From NCBI RefSeq assembly GCF_012163145.1, contig NZ_JAAVTX010000006.1, forward strand, positions 558,001-622,000: 64,000 nt of DNA. The letters run 5' to 3'. The position numbers and the translations under genes are program-made. Below, piece by piece: positions 33,780 to 43,014 of the stretch (position 1 is the first letter of the stretch; each line of letters begins with the position of its first letter). The stretch comes from Falsiroseomonas frigidaquae. Its GTDB lineage: Bacteria > Pseudomonadota > Alphaproteobacteria > Acetobacterales > Acetobacteraceae. The notes under the pieces are model-generated. The model did no database searches. It saw only the letters and a list, made by a program, of their open reading frames with translations, and was not told where the DNA came from.

Positions 33780-34173
33780 GGTGCCGGCGCCGGGGCGGCG
33801 CGCATCGGAAGGCGGCGTGGATCCGGACGTGGGGAAGGTCTCCGCTCTTCAGGTCGCCGCTTGTCAGGCCGCCATCTTGTTTGGCCGCACCGCATGATGC
33901 ACCGCAGCATGCGCCGCCCGTCAAGCCGGGGCCGGCGCCACCCCGCGCGGCAATGCTGCAGCCGGCGCGATCGCCGGGTGCCGGGGGGAGCGCGCGATGC
34001 GGGGCACCTTGCGCTCGGCCGGCGCGTCGCTGCGGCGGATCACGCATGCGGTGGCGGCAGCGAAATCGCGGGCACCGGCATGCAGCGTCGCGCGCGCCGC
34101 GGCTGGGCGCGGTTATGCTTGCGTGCCGGCCGTTTCGCCCTCAGATAGCAAAAGGGTCCAGGAGGAAAAGCAC
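33780..34173. other. 394-bp divergent intergenic region
   Basis: Between the MFS start (leftward) and the asparaginase start (rightward). It should contain both promoters. Frames cross it in both directions, but their translations are Arg/Ala-rich shadows. A good AGGAGG lies about 9 bp before the asparaginase ATG. I see no RNA gene, repeat or clear operator. Confidence 0.5.
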
Positions 34174-35250
34174 ATGACGGACGGCACCGATTTCGTCGAG
34201 CTCGCGCGCATCTGGCGCGGCCCGCTGGTGGAGAGCGTGCACCGCGGCACCGTGGTGGTGGCGAATTTCGAGGGTCGTCTGCTGGGAAGCTGGGGCGATG
34301 CGGGCCTGATGACCTTCCCGCGCTCCTCCCTCAAGCCGTTCCAGGCGATGGCGCTGGTCGAATGCGGCGCGGCGGATGCCTTCGGCCTCAGCGACGAACA
34401 CATCGCCATGGCCTGCGCATCGCACGACGCGCAGCCCTTCCAGATCGGCCTGGTCGGCGACTGGCTCGGCCGGCTGGGCCTCGGCGAGGATGCGCTGGTC
34501 TGCGGCCCGGCGCTGCCGCGGCGGGAGGCGGACCAGGCCAATGCCTTCGCCCAGGGCGGCCCGCGCCGCATCTACCACAATTGCTCCGGCAAGCATTGCG
34601 GCTTCCTGACTGTGGCGAAGCATCTCGGCGCCGGGCTGAACTACGGCGACGCCGCGCATCCGGCGCAGCAGCTGTATCTCGACATCCTGTCCGACTACAT
34701 GGGCCGCGACGCCACGAAGCTGCCCGCCGGGCGCGATGGCTGCGGGCTGCCGGCGCTCGCCGTGCCGATGCGCAACCTGGCGACGGCGGCGGCCCGCCTC
34801 GGCCTCGGCTATTCCGGCAATACGGCGCGGCGCGCGGCGGCGAAGCGGGTGCTGGGCGCCATGGCCGCCTACCCCGACCACGTCTCCGGCCTCGACATCG
34901 CCACCTCCCGCATCGTGCGGGCGACGGGCGGGCGCGTGGTGGTGAAGGGCGGCGCGGAGGGTTTCGTGCTGGCGATCGTGCCGGAGAAGGGCCTGGGCAT
35001 CTGCATCAAGATCGCCGATGGCTCCTCCCGCGCCAAATACGGCGTGCTGGCCCGCGTGCTGGGCCATTTCGGTGTGCTCCCGGTGGCGGAGGCGGAGGCG
35101 CTGATCGAGCAGGTGAGCGACCCGATCACCGACAGCACCGGCGCCCTGGTCGGCGGCACCGAGATCGTCTTCGAGAAGCCGGTGCCGACCAGCGAGACCA
35201 AGGCGACGCTCGGCTTCTGGCTGGGCGGCGTGAAGGAAGCCTTCTTCTGA
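34174..35250 (+). CDS. class 3 (rhizobial-type) L-asparaginase
   Basis: 358 residues from ATG 34174 with a strong AGGAGG. It belongs to the asparaginase family typified by Rhizobium etli thermolabile enzyme, unrelated in fold to E. coli AnsA/AnsB. The beta-lactamase-like SxxK nucleophile site is visible as FPRSSLKPFQ (Ser51-Lys54), with further conserved segments ACASHDAQPF and NCSGKHCGF (Cys/Lys zinc-site region). It hydrolyses asparagine to aspartate and ammonia. No signal peptide, so cytosolic. Confidence 0.9.
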   Translation: MTDGTDFVELARIWRGPLVESVHRGTVVVANFEGRLLGSWGDAGLMTFPRSSLKPFQAMALVECGAADAFGLSDEHIAMACASHDAQPFQIGLVGDWLGRLGLGEDALVCGPALPRREADQANAFAQGGPRRIYHNCSGKHCGFLTVAKHLGAGLNYGDAAHPAQQLYLDILSDYMGRDATKLPAGRDGCGLPALAVPMRNLATAAARLGLGYSGNTARRAAAKRVLGAMAAYPDHVSGLDIATSRIVRATGGRVVVKGGAEGFVLAIVPEKGLGICIKIADGSSRAKYGVLARVLGHFGVLPVAEAEALIEQVSDPITDSTGALVGGTEIVFEKPVPTSETKATLGFWLGGVKEAFF

Positions 35251-35253
35251 TCT

Positions 35254-35724
35254 TCAGTAAGGCGTGCCGTCCTTCCGCGTGAAGCGACGCACGCCATCGG
35301 CGCCAGGGCCGACCTGCATGTCGATGTCGGGGTAGGTGGAGACCTCCCCCGGCATCCGGCTGCCGACCACCAGCAGCAGCACGTCGCGGTCGCCACGGTT
35401 GATCAGGCAGTGGCCATCCGGGTGGCCAGCCGGGAAGCCGACGCATTGGCCGGGGCGCAGCAGCTGTTCCCCGGCATCGGTGTGCAGCACCGGCTCACCT
35501 TCCAGCACATAGACGAACTCATCCTCCTTCAGATGCCAGTGGCGCTGGGAGGATTGGCCGCCCGGGGCGATGCGGGTCAGGTTCACGCCGAACTGCGTCA
35601 GCCCGGCCGCATCGCCGAGCCTGCGATTCCAGCGCAGCCGGGCCGTGGCGGCGTAGGGTTCGGGATAGCCGGTGGCGTTGCTCTCGGGCAGGCCAAGCGG
35701 ATCGAAGGGTGTCGCTGCGGTCAT
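35254..35724 (-). CDS. cupin domain protein
   Basis: 156 residues from ATG 35724. Single cupin barrel with metal motif 1 HWHLKEDEFVYVLEGE (His-x-His-x5-Glu type) and motif 2 PAGHPDGHCLINRG. Resembles small stand-alone cupins that bind a metal and sometimes a sugar or carboxylate; no specific reaction can be assigned. It diverges from the monooxygenase-like gene across 82 bp, and its 3' end is 3 bp from the asparaginase stop. Confidence 0.88.
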   Translation of the reverse strand: MTAATPFDPLGLPESNATGYPEPYAATARLRWNRRLGDAAGLTQFGVNLTRIAPGGQSSQRHWHLKEDEFVYVLEGEPVLHTDAGEQLLRPGQCVGFPAGHPDGHCLINRGDRDVLLLVVGSRMPGEVSTYPDIDMQVGPGADGVRRFTRKDGTPY

Positions 35725-35806
35725 CGGCGCCTCCTCGCTTCGATCCTCCCCGAAGCATCGCGACGCGGCAACGGGCAGGATTCGCGATGACAGGATGGGG
35801 TACAGC

Positions 35807-36154
35807 ATGATTGCGGTGATCTTCGAGGTCTGGCCGGCGGAGGGCGAAAGGCAGCACTATCTGGACTTGGCCGCGGCACTGCGGGCGGAGCTGCTGCAAA
35901 TGGACGGCTTCCTGTCCATCGAACGCTTCGAATCCCTGGCCGAGCCGGGCAAGCTGCTGTCGCTGTCCTTCTGGCGTGACGAGGCCTCGGTGGCTGCCTG
36001 GCGCAGCCGCAGCGCGCATCGCACGACCCAGGCACTTGGGCGCGACGGCGTCTTCGCGAATTATCGGCTGCGGGTGGCGGAGGTCAGCCGCGACTACGGG
36101 ATGCGGGAACGGGACCAGGCACCGGCGGATAGCCGCGCGGCGCATGGCGGATGA
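35807..36154 (+). CDS. antibiotic biosynthesis monooxygenase (ABM) domain protein
   Basis: 115 residues from ATG 35807; ATG 35795 is an alternative. Single ABM/EthD-like ferredoxin fold (MIAVIFEVWPAEG, MDGFLSIERFESLAEPGKLL, SLSFWRDEASVAAWR). Such proteins act as cofactor-free monooxygenases, heme-degrading enzymes or structural dimers; no catalytic residue is decisive here. Divergent from the cupin gene, suggesting a shared control region, and its stop abuts the convergent cydC stop (TGATCA). Confidence 0.83.
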   Translation: MIAVIFEVWPAEGERQHYLDLAAALRAELLQMDGFLSIERFESLAEPGKLLSLSFWRDEASVAAWRSRSAHRTTQALGRDGVFANYRLRVAEVSRDYGMRERDQAPADSRAAHGG

Positions 36155-37831
36155 TCAGCCCATCGCCGGCACGGCGCGCCCGGCGGCCAGGCGCAGGATG
36201 CGCGTCGGTCGCTCCACACCGATCAGACGATGCACGATCAGGATGACGCTGCGCCCGGCCGTCGCCTCGCCCAGGGTTTCCAGGAAGGCGCGTTCCGTAT
36301 CCGGGTCCAGCCCGGCGGCGGGCTCGTCCAGGATCAGCACCGGCGCCTCGGACAGCAGGGCGCGGGCCAGCACCAGGCGGCGCGCCTGGCCGCCGGAGAA
36401 GCGGGCACCGGCCTCGCCGCAGCGGGTGGCGAGACCCTCGGGCAGGCTGCGCACCACATCGCCGATCCCGGCCCGGTCCAGCGCCTGCCATAGCGCGACC
36501 TCCTCCGCCTCCGGCTGGCCGATGCGGAGATTGGCCTCGATGCTGTCGTCGAACAGGCGGGCATCCTGGGTCAGGCAGGCAATGCGCGACCGCACCGCAT
36601 CCGCCGGCAGGGTGGCGATATCCACGCCGCCCAGGGTGATGCTGCCCGATTGCGGCGCCGCCAGCTTCAGCAGCAGGGAGGCCAGGGTGGATTTGCCGAT
36701 GCCGGAGGGGCCGAGCAGCGCGATGCGCGCGCCTTCCGGCACATCCAGGTCCAGCCCATCGAACACTGCCCGCCGGTCCGATGCCCAGGCGAAGTGCAGG
36801 TCGCGGATGCGGATGGCGTGGCCCTTGGGCGTGGCAGCCGGCGCGGTGGGCTCGGCCACCGGCGGCGCCTGGTCGGCGGCCTCGAACAGGCGGCGGGCGC
36901 TGGCACCGGCAGCGGCGAGCGCGGCGCCGGCACGCGGCATCAGCCCCAGCGCCTCCCCGGCCGCGATCGCCAGGAACAGGCCGAGCACGGCGGCGGCCAC
37001 CCCCGCCTCACCCATCGCCAGCCCATAGCCCAGCGCCCCGAGCAGCGCCGCCTGGCTCAGCAGCGCGCCGGCCGCACCGCCCCAGGCGCCGCGCTGCGCC
37101 AGGGCACGCTGCGCGGCGGCGAGCCCCGCGCCCTCGGCGGCGACGCGCGCGGCGGCGCGGGGCTCGGCGCCGGCGGCCAGGGTATCCTCGATGCCGGTCA
37201 GCGGATCGACCACCGCGGCGCGCAGTGCGCCCTGGCTTTCCGCCACGCGCTGACCGGCGGCGGCGGCACCCGGGGCCAGCAGCGGCGGCAGCAGCAAAGC
37301 GAGCGCCAGCGGCAGCGCCACCAGCGCGGCCAAAGCCGGGTCGATGGCCCCCAGCACCAGCGCGATCGCCAGCACCGCCGCCACGCCCGCGACGCCCGGC
37401 ACCACGGCGCCGAGATAGACCCGGTCCAGCGCATCGATGTCGGAGACCAGCCGCCCCAGCAGATCCCCCGCGCGGCGGAAGCCGAGGCCAGCGGGCAGGC
37501 GTTCCGCCAGCCGGCGGAAGAACCAGATGCGAGTATCGGCCAGGGCGCGGAAGGTGGCGGCATGCGTCACCAGCCGCTCCAGGTAACGGAAGACCGGCCG
37601 CAGGATGATGACCGGCCGCAGCCAGATCAGCGCCGCGGCGCCGCCGGCGAAGATCGAGGCCTGCGTCACCCCCTCCGCCACGCCGCGCCCGGCGAGGCCC
37701 AGCAGCGCAAGCCCCGCCAGCACCGCGGCGCAGGCCATGGCGAGCCCTGCTAGCAGCCAGCCAGCGCGACCATGCCACAGGCGCAGCACGCGCAGCAGAT
37801 CGGAGGCCATGCCCGGCCGATTCGGGCTCAT
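36155..37831 (-). CDS. cydC: thiol reductant ABC exporter subunit CydC
   Basis: 558 residues from ATG 37831. N-terminal six-helix membrane domain (about 1-310), then the ATPase domain with Walker A LLGPSGIGKST, signature RFSGGQARR and Walker B VLILDEP. With CydD it forms the heterodimeric exporter of glutathione and cysteine needed to assemble cytochrome bd oxidase and periplasmic cytochromes. Its start overlaps the cydD stop by 4 bases (ATGA). No cydAB genes are in the window. Confidence 0.92.
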   Translation of the reverse strand: MSPNRPGMASDLLRVLRLWHGRAGWLLAGLAMACAAVLAGLALLGLAGRGVAEGVTQASIFAGGAAALIWLRPVIILRPVFRYLERLVTHAATFRALADTRIWFFRRLAERLPAGLGFRRAGDLLGRLVSDIDALDRVYLGAVVPGVAGVAAVLAIALVLGAIDPALAALVALPLALALLLPPLLAPGAAAAGQRVAESQGALRAAVVDPLTGIEDTLAAGAEPRAAARVAAEGAGLAAAQRALAQRGAWGGAAGALLSQAALLGALGYGLAMGEAGVAAAVLGLFLAIAAGEALGLMPRAGAALAAAGASARRLFEAADQAPPVAEPTAPAATPKGHAIRIRDLHFAWASDRRAVFDGLDLDVPEGARIALLGPSGIGKSTLASLLLKLAAPQSGSITLGGVDIATLPADAVRSRIACLTQDARLFDDSIEANLRIGQPEAEEVALWQALDRAGIGDVVRSLPEGLATRCGEAGARFSGGQARRLVLARALLSEAPVLILDEPAAGLDPDTERAFLETLGEATAGRSVILIVHRLIGVERPTRILRLAAGRAVPAMG

Positions 37832-39540
37832 TCGCCCGCCATCCGCGAGCCCGGCACGCGCCCGCCCTCGATTTCCAGCACCCTGCCAAGGCTGCGCTGC
37901 GCCGCGCGGGAATGGCTGGCGATGATCGCCGTGCGCCCGGTGCAGAGGCGGCGCAGGCTGTCCAGCACCTCCGCCTCCGTGCCCGGGTCCAGATGCGCGG
38001 TCGGCTCATCCAGCAGCACCAGGGGCGTGTCGCGCAGGAAGGCGCGGGCGATGGCAACCCGTTGCGCCTGGCCGCCGGACAGGCCGTAGCCGCCCTCCCC
38101 CACCAGCGTCTCCAGCCCCTGCGGCAGCGCCTTGGCGAAATCCGTCACGCGCGCGGCGGTGGCGGCGGCCTCCACCTCGGCTGGCGTGGCGCCGGGGCGG
38201 GCGAGCGCGATGTTCTCCCGTATGCTGCCGCGGAACAGATGCGCCCGCTGGCCGACATAGGAGGAAAGGCGGCGCAGTTCGGACGGCGCCAGCTTGGTGG
38301 CGTCCTGCCCGTTCAACGAAATCCGACCGGCATCAGGCCTGCGAAAACCCATCAGCAGCCGCAGGATGGAGGATTTGCCGGCGCCGGAGGGACCGGCCAG
38401 CACCAGCGTCTCGCCCGGCAGGGCGCGGAAGGTCAGCCCATCCAGCGCCGGCGGGCGGGTCGGGTCGTAGCTCAGCCGTACATCCTGGAAGCTCACCACC
38501 AGCCTTGCCGGCATCTCCTCCAGCTTCAGGCCGCCCGGTGCCTCCGCCTCCAGCAGCGGGGCCAGTTCGGCGGCGGCGCCGCGCGCGCCCATGCGTTCGT
38601 GATAGGCCTGGGAGAAGGCGCGCAGCGGGGTGAACAAGGCGGGTACCAGCAGCAGGCAGAAGATCGCCCCCGCCGGGTCCGGGTGGTTCTGGCCGAGAAT
38701 TGCGCCGTGGCGGATGGCGAGGCAGGCGATGGCTCCGGCGGCCAGCGCCTCCATGGATGCCGAGGACAGGAAGGCGACGCGCAGCACGCGCATGGTGCGC
38801 TGGCGCAGATCCTCCGCCGCCCGGCCCAGGGCCTGCGCCTCCGCCTCCTGCCGCCGGAACAGCACCAGGGTGGGCAGGCCGCGCATGCGGTCGAGGAAGC
38901 GGCCGGAGAGCAGGTCCAGCGCCGCGAATTGCCGCTTGCTGGCCTGCGCCGCGCCGATGCCGGTGACGGCCATGGCAACCGGCACCAGCAGCGCGGCGAC
39001 CAGCAATATGGCGCCGCTGGTCGCATCCACCGTGAAGGCGGCGCCCGTCACCAGCAGCGGTCCGGCAATGGCAAGGGCGGCCGCCGGCAGCCAGCGCGTG
39101 AGGAAACCTTCCAGCGCCTCGATCCGGTCCACGACCAGCGCGGCACGGTCGCCGACGCCGCGGGTATCCTCCGCGCCCTGGGCCAGCAGGCGCTCGAAGG
39201 CGGCGCCGCGCAGCCGGGCCTTGGCGGCCTCGCCGGCCGCCAGCAGCGCGCGTTCCTGCGCCACGCCCAGCCCGGCCGAAAGCAGTGCCAGCGCCGCCAC
39301 GGCGCCCAGCGCCGGCCAGCCGGCGGCGCCGAAGCCGAGCAGGGTGGCGATCAGCCCGGCAATCAGCCAGGCCTGGGCGATGCCCACCGCCACCTGCGAC
39401 AGGCCAAGACCCACCGGCACGCGCAACCGCCCGCGTGCCGCCCGCGCCTCGCGCTGCAGCAGCGCGGACGCCGCATCACCCCCTCGTCTCGCCTTTGGCA
39501 TGTCGGGGCGGAGGATAGGACAGGCGATGCGCTCGGTCAT
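37828..39540 (-). CDS. cydD: thiol reductant ABC exporter subunit CydD
   Basis: 570 residues from ATG 39540, chosen because AGGGGG precedes it; ATG 39501 would give 557 residues but lacks a ribosome site. Six-helix membrane domain (about 35-330), then Walker A LAGPSGAGKSS, signature LSGGQAQR and Walker B LVLLDEP. Partner of CydC in exporting reduced thiols to the periplasm. Longer upstream frames overlap the divergent deacetylase gene and are shadows. Confidence 0.9.
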   Translation of the reverse strand: MTERIACPILRPDMPKARRGGDAASALLQREARAARGRLRVPVGLGLSQVAVGIAQAWLIAGLIATLLGFGAAGWPALGAVAALALLSAGLGVAQERALLAAGEAAKARLRGAAFERLLAQGAEDTRGVGDRAALVVDRIEALEGFLTRWLPAAALAIAGPLLVTGAAFTVDATSGAILLVAALLVPVAMAVTGIGAAQASKRQFAALDLLSGRFLDRMRGLPTLVLFRRQEAEAQALGRAAEDLRQRTMRVLRVAFLSSASMEALAAGAIACLAIRHGAILGQNHPDPAGAIFCLLLVPALFTPLRAFSQAYHERMGARGAAAELAPLLEAEAPGGLKLEEMPARLVVSFQDVRLSYDPTRPPALDGLTFRALPGETLVLAGPSGAGKSSILRLLMGFRRPDAGRISLNGQDATKLAPSELRRLSSYVGQRAHLFRGSIRENIALARPGATPAEVEAAATAARVTDFAKALPQGLETLVGEGGYGLSGGQAQRVAIARAFLRDTPLVLLDEPTAHLDPGTEAEVLDSLRRLCTGRTAIIASHSRAAQRSLGRVLEIEGGRVPGSRMAGE

Positions 39541-39627
39541 CACCCCCTGGCCGCTTCCTTGGCGCTTCGGGCTTGCCCTGTGGTGCGAAATCCCCAACCT
39601 GCCGGCATCGACTGCCGGAGAGGTGCC

Positions 39628-40533
39628 ATGCTGCCCACCCATGGACGCTACGAATATTCCGGCTGGCCTGGGCGCACACCCTATGCCTGGCCCGGGGGAG
39701 CCGCACTGGCGGTGTACCTGGGCGTCAACCTGGAGCATTTCGCCTTCGGCGAGGGGCTGGGCGCGGAGCTCGCGGCGGGCGGCCCGCAGCCGGATGTGCT
39801 GAACTTCGCCTGGCGCGACTACGGCAACCGCGTCGGTGCTTGGCGCCTGCTGCAGGCGCTGGATGAGCTGCGCCTGCCCGCCACCGTGCTGCTGAACAGC
39901 GCCATGTACGACTACGCGCCGGAACTGCTGGCCGCGCACCGCGCCCGCGGCGACGAGTTGGCGGGCCATGGCCGCACCAATTCCGAACGCCAGTCGATCC
40001 TGCCTGAGGCCGATGAGGCGAAGCTGATCGCCGAGTCGACCGCTGCCATCACCCGGCATGAGGGCACCCCGCCTCGCGGCTGGCTCAGCCCCTGGATCGC
40101 CGAAAGCCGCGCAACGCCGGACCTGCTGGTGGAGGCCGGCTACACCTATTCCATGAACTGGTGCGCCGATGACGCGCCGATCTGGATGAGCACCCGCGCC
40201 GGCCGCCTGCTCGCCATGCCCTACCCGCAGGAGGTGAACGACATCCCCGCCATCGCCGGCCGCAAGGATGGCGCGGCGGATTTCGCGGACCTGATCCTGG
40301 ATGATTTCCACGAAAGACTGCACCAGGTGCGGGACGGCATGGCGCAGGTCATGGGCATCGCCCTGCATCCCTATATCATCGGCCAGCCGCACCGCATGCG
40401 GCATCTGCGCCGGGCGCTGGCCGAGATCGCCCAGCATCGGGATGCCGTCTGGATCACCACCGCGGGCGCCATCTTCGACCATGTGGCGGCGCTGCCGCCG
40501 GGCGTTGTGCCGGGTTCGGAGTGGGTGGCATGA
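39628..40533 (+). CDS. polysaccharide deacetylase family protein (PuuE-like)
   Basis: 301 residues from ATG 39628, preceded by GGAGAGGT. NodB-like fold of the PuuE/allantoinase-type group: NLEHFAF near the start, NFAWRDYGNRVGAWRLLQAL, GHGRTNSERQS, and GWLSPWIAESRATPDLLVEA. Cytosolic (no signal peptide), so an amidohydrolase-like small-molecule deacetylase or allantoinase is more likely than a cell-wall enzyme. No purine-degradation genes are adjacent. Overlaps the lipocalin start by 4 bases. Confidence 0.87.
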   Translation: MLPTHGRYEYSGWPGRTPYAWPGGAALAVYLGVNLEHFAFGEGLGAELAAGGPQPDVLNFAWRDYGNRVGAWRLLQALDELRLPATVLLNSAMYDYAPELLAAHRARGDELAGHGRTNSERQSILPEADEAKLIAESTAAITRHEGTPPRGWLSPWIAESRATPDLLVEAGYTYSMNWCADDAPIWMSTRAGRLLAMPYPQEVNDIPAIAGRKDGAADFADLILDDFHERLHQVRDGMAQVMGIALHPYIIGQPHRMRHLRRALAEIAQHRDAVWITTAGAIFDHVAALPPGVVPGSEWVA

Positions 40534-41069
40534 GGCGCCTTCTGCTGCTGGCGCTGCTGGCCCCGGTCCTGTTGCTGGTCAATGCCTGCGCCACCACCCC
40601 GGCGCGGGCCCCGGTGGCGACCGTGCCCCAGGTGGACCTGGCGCGCTATGCCGGCACCTGGTTCGAGATCGCGCGCTTTCCCAACAGCTTCCAGGATGGC
40701 GGCGGGCGCATCTGCACCCACACCACCGCCACCTACACGCCGCGGCCGGATGGCACGATCGGCGTGGTCAATCGCTGCCGCGGCGCGGATGGCGCGCCGC
40801 GCGTGGCGGAGGGCACCGCCCATGTCGTGCCGGAGAGCGGCAATGCGAAGCTGCGCGTGACCTTCTTCTGGCCCTTCTATGGCGACTACTGGGTGCTGGG
40901 GCTCGATCCTTCCTATCGCTGGGCGGTGGTGGGGGCGCCCGGGCGGGACTATCTCTGGGTCCTGGCCCGCCGGCCGGAGCTGGCGCCGGGTGACTATGCT
41001 GAGGCGGTCATCACCGCCGCGATGCAGGGTTTCGAGGTCAGCCGGCTGCGCCCCACGCCGCAGGAGTAA
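40530..41069 (+). CDS. bacterial lipocalin, outer membrane lipoprotein (Blc-like)
   Basis: 179 residues from ATG 40530. Lipoprotein signal ending LLLVNAC, so Cys20 would be lipidated. Lipocalin signature GTWFEIARFPNSFQ (GxW motif), then YTPRPDGTIGVVNRC, FFWPFYGDYWVLGLD and YLWVLARRPELAPG, as in Blc. It binds hydrophobic ligands at the outer membrane, with a proposed role in lipid storage or repair under stress. The ATGA overlap with the deacetylase gene suggests coupling. Confidence 0.93.
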   Translation: MRRLLLLALLAPVLLLVNACATTPARAPVATVPQVDLARYAGTWFEIARFPNSFQDGGGRICTHTTATYTPRPDGTIGVVNRCRGADGAPRVAEGTAHVVPESGNAKLRVTFFWPFYGDYWVLGLDPSYRWAVVGAPGRDYLWVLARRPELAPGDYAEAVITAAMQGFEVSRLRPTPQE

Positions 41070-41074
41070 AGCCC

Positions 41075-42172
41075 TTGTCCTGGTCCATCCCGCTCGGCCG
41101 CATCGCCGGTACCGAGATACGGCTGCACCTGACCTTCCTGCTGCTGCTCGCCTGGATCGGCGTGGCGCATGGGTTGCAGGGCGGCATGGCGGCGGCGGTG
41201 GAGGGGGTGGCCTTCATCAGCCTGCTGTTCGGCTGCGTGCTGCTGCATGAATTCGGCCATGTCATCGCGGCCCGCCGCTATGGCGTGCGAACGCCCGATA
41301 TCACGCTGCTGCCGATCGGCGGCGTCGCCCGGCTGGAACGCATCCCGGAAAAGCCCTCCGAGGAGCTGGTGGTGGCACTGGCCGGGCCGGCGGTGAATGT
41401 GGTGATCGCCCTGCTGCTGTTCCTGGCCCTCGGCGGACTGCCGCCGGTGGAGGCGATGGCCGGGCTGGAGAACCCGGCGCATGGCATGCTGGCGCGGCTG
41501 TTCTGGGTGAATGTCACGCTGGTGGTGTTCAACCTGCTGCCGGCCTTCCCGATGGATGGCGGCCGCGTGCTGCGGGCGCTGCTGGCCATGCGGCTCGGCA
41601 GCCGGCGCGCGACGGAGATCGCCTCCCAGATCGGCCAGGCGCTGGCCTTCGTGCTGGGGCTGATCGGGCTGCTGAACGGCGCGCCGCTGATGGTGTTCGT
41701 GGCGCTGTTCGTCTGGCTCGGCGCGCAGGCGGAGGCGCAGGCGGTGCAACTGCGTGAGCTGTCGCGCGGCATGATGGCGGAGGATGCGATGATCAGCCGC
41801 TTCGAGAGCCTGCCGGTGACGGCGCGCATCGCCGATGCGGCGGAGCTGTTGATCCGCACGGCGCAGACCGATTTCCCCGTGGTGGATGGCGGCGGCCGCC
41901 TGCGCGGCATCCTGACCCGCAGCGACCTGGTGCGCGCCTTGCAAAAGGACGGCCCGGATGCGCCGGTGCTGGAGGCGATGCGGCGGGAGGTGCCGGTGGT
42001 GCCGCACCGCGCGCCGCTGGAGGATGCGCTGCGGGTGATGCAGGACGCCGCCGGCCCGATCGGCGTGGTGGATGCGATGGGCCGCCTGATCGGCGTGCTG
42101 ACGCATGAGAACCTGGGCGAGATGCTGATGCTGGAGGCCGCGCGCGCCGGCGGCACGCCGCGCGCCGCCTGA
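41075..42172 (+). CDS. site-2 protease family zinc metalloprotease with CBS domains
   Basis: 365 residues from TTG 41075, supported by CAGGAG 8 bp upstream and the immediate family match (SWSIPLGRIAGTEIRLHLTF). The zinc motif HEFGH is at 58-62 in a membrane helix and the third-ligand motif FPMDGGRVLRALL is near 160. Two CBS domains (about 245-355) follow. An intramembrane protease whose CBS pair probably senses adenosine nucleotides. Lies 5 bp after the lipocalin stop, so probably one operon. Confidence 0.92.
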   Translation: MSWSIPLGRIAGTEIRLHLTFLLLLAWIGVAHGLQGGMAAAVEGVAFISLLFGCVLLHEFGHVIAARRYGVRTPDITLLPIGGVARLERIPEKPSEELVVALAGPAVNVVIALLLFLALGGLPPVEAMAGLENPAHGMLARLFWVNVTLVVFNLLPAFPMDGGRVLRALLAMRLGSRRATEIASQIGQALAFVLGLIGLLNGAPLMVFVALFVWLGAQAEAQAVQLRELSRGMMAEDAMISRFESLPVTARIADAAELLIRTAQTDFPVVDGGGRLRGILTRSDLVRALQKDGPDAPVLEAMRREVPVVPHRAPLEDALRVMQDAAGPIGVVDAMGRLIGVLTHENLGEMLMLEAARAGGTPRAA

Positions 42173-42176
42173 GGCG

Positions 42177-43013
42177 TCAGCCCAGCTCCAGGCTCATCCC
42201 GCCGAACAGCCGCTCAGCCCGGATCTGCGGGGCGGGGCCGGTGTACATGCGCGCCGCCTCGAAGCCCGGCGTCAGGCCGAGGTTTTCCGCCAAGGCCACG
42301 GCGGCCCGGTGCGGCTCCGGCACATCCAGGAACACCGGGCCTTCCGGCACCCGCGCCAGCAGCGCGGCGGCCAGGGCCTCTGCGACCTCCGGCGTCTCGG
42401 CGACGAGCGGGCCGATCTTGTGCCCCTCCCGCGCCGGGCGGATCACGCCGAAGCCGGTGACGCTGCCATCCGTGACATGGGCCAGGGCGATGTGGCCGGG
42501 CTGGGCGATCCAGGCACGGAGATAGGCCTCCCGCTCTGCCGGGAAGACGCTGCGGTCCAGCGCGGCCAGGGCGGCGAAGGGCACCTCCGCGGCCGGCCGG
42601 ATGCCCTGCGCCGGCACGGGCGGGCGGATCGGCACGCCGCCGAAGCGGATGGTGTTCCAGGCCAGTACGAAGCCGGATTTGCGGTAGTTGTCCTGCTGCG
42701 CCACCACCCCATCCAGCCCGACCAGCCGGCCTTCCAGCTGCGCCATGGCGGCGCGCCACACCGCCATGCCATGCCCCTGCCCGCGCAGGTCCGGCCGTGC
42801 GATGTAGAAGCCGATGAAGCCGAAATCGGCGCCGTAGCGCGTGGCGGAGATCAGGCTGAGCAGCGCACCATCCTCCTCCATGGCCAGGAACAGGCCGGGG
42901 TCCTGCGTCAGGAAGCAGGGCAGGTCCGCGAGGCCGGGGTTCCAGCCCTCGGCGGCGGCCCATTCGACGGCGGTCGCGGCCTGCGCCGCGCTCAGGGTGA
43001 TGAGGCGTGCCAT
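42177..43013 (-). CDS. GNAT family N-acetyltransferase
   Basis: 278 residues from ATG 43013. The N-terminal GNAT domain (about 1-130) has the acetyl-CoA loop RPDLRGQGHGMAVWRAAM (R-x-x-G-x-G/A); the C-terminal part (about 150-278) resembles the second domain found in YitH/HolE-like GNAT proteins (GHIALAHVTDGSVTGFGVIR). Last gene of the leftward hutC-hutF-SDR-GNAT string, 1 bp after the SDR stop, so it may act on a histidine-pathway metabolite; this is inference from position. Confidence 0.87.
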   Translation of the reverse strand: MARLITLSAAQAATAVEWAAAEGWNPGLADLPCFLTQDPGLFLAMEEDGALLSLISATRYGADFGFIGFYIARPDLRGQGHGMAVWRAAMAQLEGRLVGLDGVVAQQDNYRKSGFVLAWNTIRFGGVPIRPPVPAQGIRPAAEVPFAALAALDRSVFPAEREAYLRAWIAQPGHIALAHVTDGSVTGFGVIRPAREGHKIGPLVAETPEVAEALAAALLARVPEGPVFLDVPEPHRAAVALAENLGLTPGFEAARMYTGPAPQIRAERLFGGMSLELG

Positions 43014-43014
43014 G

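Noticed and set aside
37912-39627. Long N-terminal extension of the deacetylase frame over cydD
   Set aside because: Starts inside the cydDC genes on the other strand; the real deacetylase begins at 39628 with a ribosome site and immediate family match.
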